Shown piece by piece: positions 1 through 7,457 of a DNA stretch of 12,083 nucleotides. The stretch is from Oscillospiraceae bacterium. Its GTDB lineage: Bacteria; Bacillota_A; Clostridia; Oscillospirales; JAAYXM01. The number at the start of each line of letters is the position of its first letter. Within the stretch, counting starts at the first letter, position 1. The stretch is taken from assembly GCA_017408185.1 (NCBI GenBank), contig JAFQVE010000041.1, positions 1 through 12,083 on the forward strand, in the 5' to 3' direction. The notes under the pieces were generated by a model that saw only the letters and a list, made by a program, of their open reading frames with translations, was not told the DNA's origin and ran no database searches. Position numbers and translations under genes: made by a program.

Positions 1-939
1 GGGTAAATCTTCCAGTTTTGTTTTTCCGTCACCGATTTTTACACGATATCGCACTGTGTCTGTAACGACCACCGGATAATCGCCGTTCTCATCCGGTGCA
101 ACGTGGTTATCCGACGCTTCAACGTTATCAAACATCACCACGTACACCTGTCCTTCTTCCGGTACGATTTCGGCATAAAGCTCATCGTGTACGGAAATGA
201 CAGGAACGCCGTTGCCACCGCCTGTGAGCTTGAATACGTCTATCATTTTTTGAAGCTCGTCTGCGGCTTTTTCTCCGGTTTCCTTTGCTTCATTGGCAGA
301 GCTTTCAGCACTCTCTGCCGCAGTTTCCGCTCTCTTAGCCGCACCAAGAGCCCCTGAGAGGTTCGCTTCAGAATCATTTGCATACTTCTTTGCCTCTTCC
401 GCCGCGTTCTTTGCCGAAACTTCGGATGTCGCCGCATTCTCAGCAGATGTTTCCGCGTTTTCCTCTGCCGCCTTCGCTTCCTGCATAATTGCCGTGATAT
501 CCGGAAGTATTCCTTCTATCTCAGCCTGAAGCTGTTCTGCCTGCGTAGGGGTAACGTCAGCAGGCTCATTCACGTCAGATGTACGCATAGACGGCATAAC
601 GTTAAGCTCTCCGTCTACCGAGCATTTGAGAACACCGTCCTTATATCCTCTTACGGAAAAAGTACACGTTCCTGCTTCCGTCATTGCCTCTCCCGGTATC
701 GGCGTTATATACACCCTCGAACTTGTCAGAATATCCTCAAGAAGATTTACTCCGAGGATTATATCCACCGCATCTTCTCCGTTCGCGTTCCAGAACCTTA
801 TTGTTTTCGCAAATCCGTCCCAGTTCTCGGCAAACTCTATCCGGAGCTTCATATTGTTTGCATCTCCGGCAACTCCCGCCGTTGAATAATCCTTCGTCAG
901 CGTGTTACCGTTTATTTTTATATTGATTATCTCATTCAA
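1..939 (-). CDS. Fibre-like phage structural protein, N-terminal part (runs off left edge)
   Basis: An open frame of 313 codons continues past the left edge of the window. I start it at a TTG (complement of 937-939) because a strong ribosome site (AAAGGGGTGG) lies 8 bases upstream and no in-frame ATG is near. Residues 1-120 look like a compact beta-rich attachment domain. Residues about 133-236 are Ala/Glu/Lys-rich, as expected for a long trimeric coiled coil. After a glycine-rich break (TGGGNG, about 239-244) a second beta domain starts, with VKIGDGKTKLEDLP at the cut edge. That last motif is of the kind found in tail and baseplate fibres. Adsorption fibre, head fibre or baseplate upper protein are all possible. 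Its place just behind the capsid genes leaves a head-fibre role open. The exact family is not recognised. Confidence 0.8.
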   Translation of the reverse strand, partial: MNEIINIKINGNTLTKDYSTAGVAGDANNMKLRIEFAENWDGFAKTIRFWNANGEDAVDIILGVNLLEDILTSSRVYITPIPGEAMTEAGTCTFSVRGYKDGVLKCSVDGELNVMPSMRTSDVNEPADVTPTQAEQLQAEIEGILPDITAIMQEAKAAEENAETSAENAATSEVSAKNAAEEAKKYANDSEANLSGALGAAKRAETAAESAESSANEAKETGEKAADELQKMIDVFKLTGGGNGVPVISVHDELYAEIVPEEGQVYVVMFDNVEASDNHVAPDENGDYPVVVTDTVRYRVKIGDGKTKLEDLP

Positions 940-952
940 ATGAACCACCCCT

Positions 953-1261
953 TTACTTCATAATTCCGCTTACTTTCATTGCGGATATAAGCGAATTAAC
1001 CGCCGTTATTACCGCCGCGAGGTCGCTCTCGGCAGATAATGCATCCATTGCGGGAATTGCCGTCGCTGTGAGCTTATTCGGAATCTCTGCGGCGATTCTC
1101 TCAACCTTTGCCGCCATCTCCGCACTGCAAAGCTTTTGGTTTTGCTTTCCCCCGTCTCCGATATACAAGGCTTTTTCTTCCCTGCTGAAGCCGAGTTCTC
1201 CGTCCGAAAGGAAAGACGTTCCTGCCGTATCGCCTCTTTTTATCTGTATTAAATCTGCCAT
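953..1261 (-). CDS. Small phage structural protein with fibre-type N-terminal motif
   Basis: The frame encodes 102 residues. The upstream extension to 1312 is rejected because AAAAAGGAG lies correctly before the ATG at 1261 and the extension runs through a hairpin. The N-terminus reads MADLIQIKRGDT, then GELGFSREEKALYIGDGG. This pattern of an IQIKRG strand, an acidic GELG turn and a YIGDG strand is typical of the first domain of phage fibre, tropism-determinant and hyaluronidase-like proteins. The C-terminal half is a predicted helix rich in Ala, with repeated AAxxA spacing. The protein is too short to be a whole fibre, so it may be an adaptor, a chaperone-like cap or a decoration protein working with the fibre encoded 13 bases downstream. 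The function is inferred from the motif and the neighbour only. Confidence 0.7.
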   Translation of the reverse strand: MADLIQIKRGDTAGTSFLSDGELGFSREEKALYIGDGGKQNQKLCSAEMAAKVERIAAEIPNKLTATAIPAMDALSAESDLAAVITAVNSLISAMKVSGIMK

Positions 1262-1280
1262 TTTTCTCTCCTTTTTGGAA

Positions 1281-1312
1281 ATGGGGACAACGGAGTTAAC
1301 CATTGTCCCCAT
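1281..1312 (-). repeat. Perfect 10-bp inverted repeat (hairpin) before the 953-1261 gene
   Basis: The arms ATGGGGACAA (1281-1290) and TTGTCCCCAT (1303-1312) are exact reverse complements, separated by 12 bases that contain GTTAAC. On the transcribed minus strand the hairpin lies about 20 bases upstream of the ATG at 1261, just before its ribosome site. No T-run follows on that strand, so a plain intrinsic terminator is unlikely. An mRNA processing or stability element, or an operator, fits better. Confidence 0.6.
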
Positions 1313-1353
1313 GCCGTGTCATAGAGTAAGCTTGTTTCGCGGTATGTATTCAA

Positions 1354-1704
1354 TTACATCTCTGCGGCAGGCTTTTCTCCCGCTTTCTTCACGTCGTTAA
1401 TCGTCTTGTACATTGCAAGAGTCTGCGCATTGGCATTCTCAAGCACTTCAAGGAACTTACGTTTGATTTTGACGGTCTCCCCGCGCCTGATGCGTATTAT
1501 CTCACCGTTTACGATTACGACGATAGGCTTCTGCTTCTTGCTTCCCGGAATGAAAGGTGCTGTATACGGCACCAACTCATTCGGGTCGGGAAGCTTTGCT
1601 TCTGTAGCTACCTCAGGTGTTGCTTCTGCTTCCACCATTGTTTCAACCTCAGGTGTTGCTTCAACCTCAGGGCTTCTGTTGCCTCTTGAATTTCTTGCAC
1701 TCAT
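1354..1704 (-). CDS. Hypothetical phage head-region protein with N-terminal hexapeptide repeats
   Basis: The frame encodes 116 residues, with AAAGGAG 9 bases before the ATG. It starts 18 bases after the capsid stop, so it belongs to the head operon. Residues about 11-34 are a low-complexity Pro/Glu/Val/Ala/Thr segment made of six-residue units (SPEVEA, TPEVET, MVEAEA, TPEVAT), followed by a linker. Residues about 45-105 form the folded part: PYTAPFIPGSKKQKP, then IVVIVNGEIIRIRRGETVKI and a closing helix. The phrase PYxAPxIPGS with a following VNGxxxxIxRG strand is, from memory, common in small proteins next to phage capsid genes. A decoration or head-completion role is a guess from position. 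Confidence 0.75.
   Translation of the reverse strand: MSARNSRGNRSPEVEATPEVETMVEAEATPEVATEAKLPDPNELVPYTAPFIPGSKKQKPIVVIVNGEIIRIRRGETVKIKRKFLEVLENANAQTLAMYKTINDVKKAGEKPAAEM
1610..1680 (-). repeat. 18-bp-period imperfect tandem repeat inside the 1354-1704 gene
   Basis: The 17-base string ACCTCAGGTGTTGCTTC occurs at 1610-1626 and again at 1646-1662. Its first 8 bases recur at 1664-1671. The offsets are 36 and 18 bases, giving an 18-base unit that encodes a TPEVEA-like hexapeptide about four times. Whole-codon units keep the frame, so copy number can vary without breaking the protein. Confidence 0.7.
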
Positions 1705-1722
1705 TGTTTAACACTCCTTTGT

Positions 1723-2709
1723 TTACGGCGTTGCCGTTGTTTCTACGCGAACCATGTACTGCGGAACAAGAAGCTCTGCAACCTTTGTTGCCTTCCAACC
1801 GCATGTCGCTCTCTGATTAAGCGGGTCAGCAGTTCCTGCAGAACCCTTCTGCTTGATGATATGCTCAAGTCCGCCACCGGTAATGTCGGTAATGCCGTAA
1901 GCATCATCACCCATAATAAGAGTGGAGTAAACGTCTGCGCCGTTAGCACCGGCTCCTGCGAACACCTTCGCACGTGTGGACTGAACAAAGCGTACACCGG
2001 CAATCTCACCGATTTCGTTCTTGTAGATGTTCTCGGTGTTTACATACTCGTGAGGCTTTCTCCATTCAGGGTCGTTCATAAGGTCGAACTTGCAGAACGG
2101 GTGAATGATTGCGACGTAGTAGCCGTCAATCTTCGGTGCGTCCTGATCCTCAAGCGTGCGTACAGCCTTCTTGATAGCCTTGACGGTAAGGTTGCAGTTG
2201 TCCTCTTCGCTTGTGTACTTAAGAGCAGCGCGAGACTCAACCTGACCTTCTGCGTACTGTACGTTTGTACCACCGTTGAGAACCTCACGGGTGATAGTGT
2301 CAAGAGAACGTCCTGCCTGAGATGCAATTGCCTTTGTACCCTGAACGAGTACCGGGTCAATAGCAGTAAGGTCAAGCATATCGGAAATCGTGACATATCC
2401 GCCGTACTGGTCGACTGTTGCTTCGATTGTGCTCATAGAGAGGTCCTGTCCGTCAGGAGTTACGCCTTCCTGAAGCGGAGTGGTCATCTCAGGGAGCGGT
2501 TCCCACTGTCTGAACTCGATTGTCTTACCGCCGTTCTTCGGAATCGGGTGCTTCTGACCGAACTGGTCGTGAACAAGCTCCGCCTCAACGAGGTCGATAA
2601 GATAATCACTGTAATACGTTTTGTTTTCGCCCGAAAGTCCTTCGGTTGCTGTGGTCTGTGTGTTCATATCAGCAAAAAGCTGAAGGTTAATTTTCTTGAT
2701 GTCTAACAT
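1723..2709 (-). CDS. Major capsid protein, N4-gp56 family, with Prp-type cleavage motif
   Basis: The frame encodes 328 residues. It builds the phage head shell. Signature stretches of the N4-gp56 capsid family are visible: HDQFGQKHPIPKNGGKTIEF near residue 50, then LQEGVTPDG, VDQYGGYVTISDMLDLTAID, and an HPFCKFDL segment in the second half. The first 13 residues are MLDIKKINLQLFA. The core KINLQLF|A matches the motif cut by Prp in Firmicutes L27 (LNLQFF|A), so removal of residues 1-12 is predicted. The scaffold carries the same motif and a Prp-like protease is encoded two genes upstream. The gene begins 32 bases after the scaffold stop, and its ribosome site AAGGGG lies in a small hairpin. 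The gene is intact. The family call is firm; cleavage is inferred. Confidence 0.93.
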   Translation of the reverse strand: MLDIKKINLQLFADMNTQTTATEGLSGENKTYYSDYLIDLVEAELVHDQFGQKHPIPKNGGKTIEFRQWEPLPEMTTPLQEGVTPDGQDLSMSTIEATVDQYGGYVTISDMLDLTAIDPVLVQGTKAIASQAGRSLDTITREVLNGGTNVQYAEGQVESRAALKYTSEEDNCNLTVKAIKKAVRTLEDQDAPKIDGYYVAIIHPFCKFDLMNDPEWRKPHEYVNTENIYKNEIGEIAGVRFVQSTRAKVFAGAGANGADVYSTLIMGDDAYGITDITGGGLEHIIKQKGSAGTADPLNQRATCGWKATKVAELLVPQYMVRVETTATP

Positions 2710-2716
2710 GTTGTTT

Positions 2717-2737
2717 TTCCCCTTTCATTGCGGGGAA
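2717..2737 (-). promoter_or_regulatory. Hairpin covering the capsid gene ribosome-binding site
   Basis: On the minus strand TTCCCC (2737-2732) can pair with GGGGAA (2722-2717) across a 9-base loop. The GGGG of the second arm is the Shine-Dalgarno core of the capsid gene (ATG at 2709). The stem also follows the scaffold stop directly. It could limit capsid initiation until ribosomes leaving the scaffold gene open it, or be a weak stop signal. It is only 6 bp long, so chance is possible. Confidence 0.4.
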
Positions 2738-2741
2738 GATA

Positions 2742-3719
2742 TTAAAACGATACTCTTCCACCGCGTAATACTTCTTTCGCAATTGCGGCTCTGTCCTTCT
2801 TATTAAGGCTTGAAACCGTGTCCTTGCGTACTATTGCGGCGCTCTGAGAAGACATACCATTCTCTGAAGGTCGTGACTGCTTGGATTTGATTCGGGCTTC
2901 CATCTGCGCTCCTGCCGCCTGTGCGGCTGATTTCGCCGTAGCCTCGTTAATCTCATCCATATGGATAAGCTGATAAGCCTGCGATACAGGCAATCCTTTG
3001 CGCAAAAGGTCAAGAAAGTCTCGGTTTTTCGCTTCCGTCTTAAAATCAAACGACGGATAGTTCTTTTTAACCTCTTCGCCTTCCTTGTACCACGCCTGAA
3101 GCTGTGCATTTGCCCTCTGCTCTCCTATCTGCCGTGCTTTCATCTTGTTAAGCTCTGCGTTTTCCCGCTTGAGCTGTTCCATAGCCTTGTACTGCTCGAC
3201 AGTCAGCCCCGCTTCTTCAGCAAGGTTTTCCCAGTAGTGGGTGTCTTCTTCCACTGCGGTCTGAAGCTTTGCCATATCGCCGTCTTCTATCTTGTGTCTC
3301 TGCATGAGCATGTCAATGATAGGTTTCTGTGCGGCTAAGCTCTGCTCCAGTCCCTGCACATCTCTGTGGCGACGGGTGAAAGATTCCTGAAAAACCTGCG
3401 TGTACTCGTCTTTGTACTCGCCCTCTATCATTTCCCGAAACTTTGCCAGTCGCTCTTCTTTTGAGTCAGATGTGGTGACTATTCCGTTACCCTCGGATAT
3501 TCCCCCGGCGGCAGGGATTGTAGCTTCTGTAGGCGCGTCCGCCTTTCCGTATACTACTTTAGGTTCGCCCGATTTGCGGCGGCTGCTTCCGCTTTTATCA
3601 GCCTTTGGTAATGATGCGCTCTCTGTAGCCTGCGTGGAGCCTTCGCCTGAAGAGTCTCCGCCTGCCGCGCCGTCGTTGAACAGTTGCAGGTTTACCTTGA
3701 GCTTTTCTGTGTTTCGCAT
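2742..3719 (-). CDS. Phage capsid scaffold protein with N-terminal Prp-type cleavage motif
   Basis: The frame encodes 325 residues, intact, with AAAGGAG 9 bases before the ATG. Scaffold proteins guide capsid assembly and are then lost. Supporting features: position between portal/protease and capsid; a disordered Ser/Gly/Ala-rich N-terminal third; a highly charged helical coiled-coil centre, with residues about 95-230 rich in Glu, Gln and Lys; and a basic C-terminus (KKDRAAIAKEVLRGGRVSF) like the capsid-binding end of scaffolds. Residues 8-15 read KVNLQLFN, the same motif as in the capsid and in Prp substrates, so cleavage after F14 is predicted. In staphylococcal 80alpha-type phages both scaffold and capsid are known to be trimmed at such a motif. 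The start overlaps the protease gene by 28 bases. Confidence 0.85.
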   Translation of the reverse strand: MRNTEKLKVNLQLFNDGAAGGDSSGEGSTQATESASLPKADKSGSSRRKSGEPKVVYGKADAPTEATIPAAGGISEGNGIVTTSDSKEERLAKFREMIEGEYKDEYTQVFQESFTRRHRDVQGLEQSLAAQKPIIDMLMQRHKIEDGDMAKLQTAVEEDTHYWENLAEEAGLTVEQYKAMEQLKRENAELNKMKARQIGEQRANAQLQAWYKEGEEVKKNYPSFDFKTEAKNRDFLDLLRKGLPVSQAYQLIHMDEINEATAKSAAQAAGAQMEARIKSKQSRPSENGMSSQSAAIVRKDTVSSLNKKDRAAIAKEVLRGGRVSF

Positions 3720-4078
3720 ATCTCTATGCTCCTTTCTTTATTCGCGCTCTTTCCGCGTGTCAGTCGGCTATAGCCGATATTTATGTTAACGTGGTCGGGG
3801 TAAGTGTTTGAGATTGTCTCAATACCAACCGCCGCCATGTAAAACACCGATGCAACTTTCTCGTCTCCTTCGCAAGCTATAACCACTTCGCCGTTATGCT
3901 CATCTATGGAGACGTATTCCTCGCTCTCGCTGTTGTTTTCAAGCCATGCTATAAGGGAATACACTATTGCCGATACTCCCGCGCACACTATATCCTCGCC
4001 TCTCTTAGCGTATCCTGCGTGACCGTTGACGGAAAGAGTGTGCATCTTCCCGTCCCGGTCGTACATTGCGTGTATCAT
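3692..4078 (-). CDS. prp: Phage-encoded Prp-like cysteine protease
   Basis: The frame encodes 128 residues. Prp is the cysteine protease that removes the N-terminal extension of ribosomal protein L27 in Firmicutes. The diagnostic block is present: NGHAGYAKRGEDIVCAGVSA at residues 18-37, with H20 and C32 twelve residues apart, as in the His/Cys catalytic pair of bacterial Prp. The rest alternates strands and helices as the fold requires (SLIAWLEN, GEVVIACEGDE, FYMAAVGIETISNTYPDHVNI). It is slightly longer than the roughly 110-residue cellular enzymes because the last 20 or so residues run over the scaffold start. The ATG overlaps the portal stop as ATGA, so translation is coupled. The natural substrates here are the scaffold and capsid proteins encoded next, both bearing NLQLF. 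Activity on host L27 is possible but untested. Confidence 0.9.
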   Translation of the reverse strand: MIHAMYDRDGKMHTLSVNGHAGYAKRGEDIVCAGVSAIVYSLIAWLENNSESEEYVSIDEHNGEVVIACEGDEKVASVFYMAAVGIETISNTYPDHVNINIGYSRLTRGKSANKERSIEICETQKSSR

Positions 4079-6024
4079 TGTGCGTTCATATCAGGCTTGG
4101 CATTTGCCGCAAGCCTTGCTCCGTAGTCGGTCAGTCCCGCTTTCTGCGAGTTAACCACTGCGCTCCCCATACCTTTCGGTGCAGGTTGAGCATTGTTTGT
4201 CGGTGCATTTCCCTCTACAGGGATAACGCCCATCTGAGCCTTGAGCATCATATTCTCCTGCATAAGCTGATTTACAACGTTGAGCAGTGTCTGTCCCTGC
4301 TGTACTCTGTCCTTGACCTTCTCCATACCGTCAAAGTCCATAAGCTCCAATGCTCCCATTGTCTGCTCGGCTTGCTGCGGGTTGAAGAAGCCCATATGAT
4401 ACATTTCCTTCGCAAGCTCATTCTGTGCCATTTTGGAATACGGAGAACGCTTCTGAGGCTTGACTATGATATCAAATACAGGCTTGCGGAATGCGGGTTC
4501 ATATCCCGGTTCCATTTCCTGCCCTGCGTATGCAGGCGGCAGTTCCTGTCCCTTAAGGTTTGCGTTGTTATAATCAACGAACTCATACTTGCCCGTGTCT
4601 CCGGTTATTCTGAATGAGCGTGTCTCGTCGTAGAACTGACGCATAAGCTCAATTGCAAGGTAACACTTCTTTGTGTAGCTCCGGTATGTGGAAGATATCA
4701 TATCCCGGCTCTGTTTGTTTCCGCTTTCCTGCAGTGCCGCTATCGCCGCGCCGGAGGTCACCCCGCTTGAAGTAGATCCATTCGAGAAGTCTCTGTTTGC
4801 GGAGGTCTCCTTCAGCTCGTCTATCTTCATCTGAAGCACGTTGAGGACGTTGCCGCCTATCTGCTGCACTTCAATCTGCCGCAGCTTTTCCTCGTCTATG
4901 TCGCCTTCCACGTGAACAATAGGCTTGCTCCAGTCGAGGAACTCTTCCTCGTTGATGCCGAGGCTCTTCTTACCCCAGTATCGAGGCTTGGCAGATGCAA
5001 TCGCGTTCTCAAGTATCGCCTGAGAGAGCTTGTCTATGTACATCTGCGGACTACGCATTATAGCGATGTATCCAAATCCTACCGGTGTCCCTTCTTCAGG
5101 GAACAGCACGTCAAAGTGTATCGGATACATACCGTGGTCATAGTAACCGTTCTCGGCGTATTCGGGATCGTCCTCGGAAGAGAACAGAACTGAGTCTCCT
5201 GCAAACTTACAGTAATGAAGAACTACCTTTCCTTTGCTGTTGCGCTTCTTGTAGTACCAGTCCACCACAACGCTCTTGTCGGTTGTGTCCACTGTGTCGT
5301 CATAGACGTACTGCTCAATCTCTATCAGCTTACCGCCGAGCTTGCCCTTCAGCTCCGGATATTCAGCTTCAAGAACGTCATTATCCTTCAGAGCTACGAT
5401 AAAGAGGTTTCGGCTGTCCTGTATGTCGGTTATGCCCGGCTCCCAAAAGATGTTGAGGATGTCAATGTATCGGATGTCGATGTCTCCCATACCTTCCTCA
5501 AGCTCTTTGTTCCAGAACACTCCCTCTGCGACTACACCGTGCTTGAGCTTGTACCACCCTGCATCGTTGTAGACTTGCTCGTAGTTGTTCCTCTCGAACA
5601 CTACAGGAAGGATAGAGGACAGTGTATCCGCGTCCTTCTCGTCTGCTCTTTCTCTCGGCAGGACATTCGGCTCGGGAAAATTGTCCATAAGGTCCGCATG
5701 CTTTGCCGTGATAGAGTTAAACAACCACGCCGATGTCGGCTCCGGTCTGTCTTTGTTGCTCTGTCCGTTGTTTATAACGTCCCAGTGTCGAAGCTTCCAC
5801 CACTGCTCTTCTTCGGTAATGCGCTTCTCAAGCTTTGTCTTGCCGTCCTTGTACTTCTTCAGCACCTCAACGGCTTTCTTGATAGCCTTCTTGTCGATTT
5901 TCCCACTCATAGCAGGAACTTCCTGTTCCAGTCCTTCAGGCTTACCCCCGAAGAGCTTCTTTGCCGCCAGTGGGATATAATCTTTTATTGTCTTGCCCTT
6001 TTCATTGGGCATATTTATGTCCAT
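4075..6024 (-). CDS. Phage portal protein
   Basis: The frame encodes 649 residues and should form the dodecameric DNA gate at one head vertex, docking the terminase. I prefer the ATG at 6024 over the GTG at 6033 because AGAGG lies 8 bases before the former. Evidence is the size, the slot directly after terL, and sequence features of large portals. These include the N-terminal EEEQWWKLRHWDVINN, LFNSITAKHADLMDNFPEPN near residue 90, a central GYIAIMRSPQMYIDKLSQ helix, and the loop NRDFSNGSTSSGVTSGAAIA before a long helix (STYRSYTKKCYLAIELMRQF). The C-terminal 80 residues are Gln/Ala/Pro-rich and likely disordered. From memory the length and layout resemble P22-like portals of podovirus-type clostridial phages. 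No lesion is seen. Confidence 0.85.
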   Translation of the reverse strand: MDINMPNEKGKTIKDYIPLAAKKLFGGKPEGLEQEVPAMSGKIDKKAIKKAVEVLKKYKDGKTKLEKRITEEEQWWKLRHWDVINNGQSNKDRPEPTSAWLFNSITAKHADLMDNFPEPNVLPRERADEKDADTLSSILPVVFERNNYEQVYNDAGWYKLKHGVVAEGVFWNKELEEGMGDIDIRYIDILNIFWEPGITDIQDSRNLFIVALKDNDVLEAEYPELKGKLGGKLIEIEQYVYDDTVDTTDKSVVVDWYYKKRNSKGKVVLHYCKFAGDSVLFSSEDDPEYAENGYYDHGMYPIHFDVLFPEEGTPVGFGYIAIMRSPQMYIDKLSQAILENAIASAKPRYWGKKSLGINEEEFLDWSKPIVHVEGDIDEEKLRQIEVQQIGGNVLNVLQMKIDELKETSANRDFSNGSTSSGVTSGAAIAALQESGNKQSRDMISSTYRSYTKKCYLAIELMRQFYDETRSFRITGDTGKYEFVDYNNANLKGQELPPAYAGQEMEPGYEPAFRKPVFDIIVKPQKRSPYSKMAQNELAKEMYHMGFFNPQQAEQTMGALELMDFDGMEKVKDRVQQGQTLLNVVNQLMQENMMLKAQMGVIPVEGNAPTNNAQPAPKGMGSAVVNSQKAGLTDYGARLAANAKPDMNAQ

Positions 6025-6036
6025 ATGTATCACCTC

Positions 6037-7457
6037 TTAATACTTGCGATAGAATGCGTATTGGTCTGTGCCTTCGTCTGACTTAAGCGGATCGAATACC
6101 TCGGGACTCCGTTCCTTCACCGTGACAGGCTTCATCGGGTTCGCCATGCAAAGGTATCGGCTCTCGTCCGCTACGTGGTCTTCCTGCTTCGTGTCGATGT
6201 CCTCGGGCTTATGCTCGTCATACATCAGAAGCGGGATAGTCCGTATGAATGCCTTGCAGTTACTGAATATATACATCATCGGAATACCGTTTGAGTCAAA
6301 CTGCAATCTGTAATGCATCTGCATCCACCCTGCAAGCCTCTTGTGGTCGCCCTTGTCGAAGTATACGCCGTATTTTTCGCCGGTCTCGGCTATTGATATA
6401 CCGTGGCTCTTATCCCATATAGCAGGGTCTGCCACGCCGTTTATATGCTTGTTCTTTAACCACCGGTGCTCTTTCTCTATCCTCGCTATCTCCTTGAAGA
6501 TGTCGTCAGGACTCCACTTAACACCGGTATCAGGCTCGTTCTTCACGCATCCGTACAGCTCGAGTATTCTGTATATACGTCCGTCATAGTCTACAGCCCA
6601 CCAAGCACAAGAGAAAGGCTTACTGTAACCGAAGTCGAAGCTTCGCCATATGTTCCACCCTGCCGGTATCTCAAACGGGTTTATAACGTGAGTCCACTGC
6701 TTGTCCTCATAGTGTGAGCTGTCGTTTCGGAACTCTTCAAAGACCTGACCTTCGTATACGTCCCATTCTCCATACAGGTGCGCTCTGCGTTTGTGTTCAG
6801 GCAAAGCTTCAAGCATCTTTATATAGTCAGGGTTTGCGTCCATAAGCACTTTGTTGTCGTGTACGGTCGCTTGAATGAATACATAATCGTCAGGGTTTTC
6901 ACCCTCGCGGAAGTTACGGTCAATGAAGATGCGTTTTATATACTCATGCCCCACGCCACCGGGATTCATCGTGTAGTAGACACGGGGACTGAAGTCCGTT
7001 CGTGTAGTTCGGAGCGAAGTGCAAATGAATACAATCCACTCTTCCGGGAACTGTGTTGCTTCCTCAAATATGATGAAATCAAATTCCTGTCCCTGATACT
7101 GAAGCAAGTCTCCCTCATTATCACAGTAGCCCATCATAAAGCGGCTTCCGTTAGGGAATATGAACGCTCTCTGATCACTGTTGTACTTTGCGTAGCCATA
7201 CAGTTCACTCATAAGCGGGATTATGTGGTTATTTCGTAACTCAGGCATTGTCCTACGGAGTAACAGCCCTTTTAAGCCGTCGTAGTTCATACAGAGAAGG
7301 TTGCCCTTTCTTCGTCCTGCCCACGACTTGCTCAGCCGCCGCCTCTTGCTCCCCCATACCCTATGTGTTTGGCTTTCGCGCGAAAGAACTCTCTTTGTTT
7401 TTCGTTGGGGACTTCTTCCCTTAAGTGTTGGAATATTAAAGGCTCAACTGACGACAT
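6037..7457 (-). pseudogene. terL: Terminase large subunit, frameshifted in Walker A
   Basis: TerL cuts phage DNA and pumps it into the head. The N-terminal frame starts at ATG 7457, inside the end of the HNH gene. It encodes 41 residues ending IGYGGARGGG, then stops at TGA (7332-7334). After 5 extra bases (7330-7334) the remaining frame resumes with KSWAGRRKGNLLC and runs intact to 6037. Without the 5 bases the P-loop would read GGARGGGKSW and the protein would be about 471 residues, the normal size. The rest is complete: Walker B DFIIFEEATQ, coupling motif MNPGG, and RNase H-fold nuclease acids in SFDFGYS, VADPA and EDHVADE. The first ATG of the long frame (7290) gives 417 residues without an ATPase P-loop, so it should not package DNA. 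A sequencing or assembly error is the main alternative. Confidence 0.88.

Noticed and set aside
1861..2706. 281-codon open frame on the plus strand opposite the capsid gene
   Set aside because: It mirrors the capsid frame and has no recognisable domains. The capsid reading is certain by family motifs.
5215..6081. 288-codon open frame on the plus strand opposite the portal gene
   Set aside because: Antisense shadow created by the codon use of the portal gene; no homologous features.
7326..7346. Programmed -1 frameshift making a full TerL
   Set aside because: The frames are compatible with -1, but no slippery heptamer is visible, and the product would insert two residues (Leu-Ser) into the P-loop just before the catalytic Lys.
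7373..7386. 14-bp perfect palindrome CTTTCGCGCGAAAG
   Set aside because: It lies within the terL N-terminal coding sequence (FFRAKAK) and is explained by codons; no other sign of a site.
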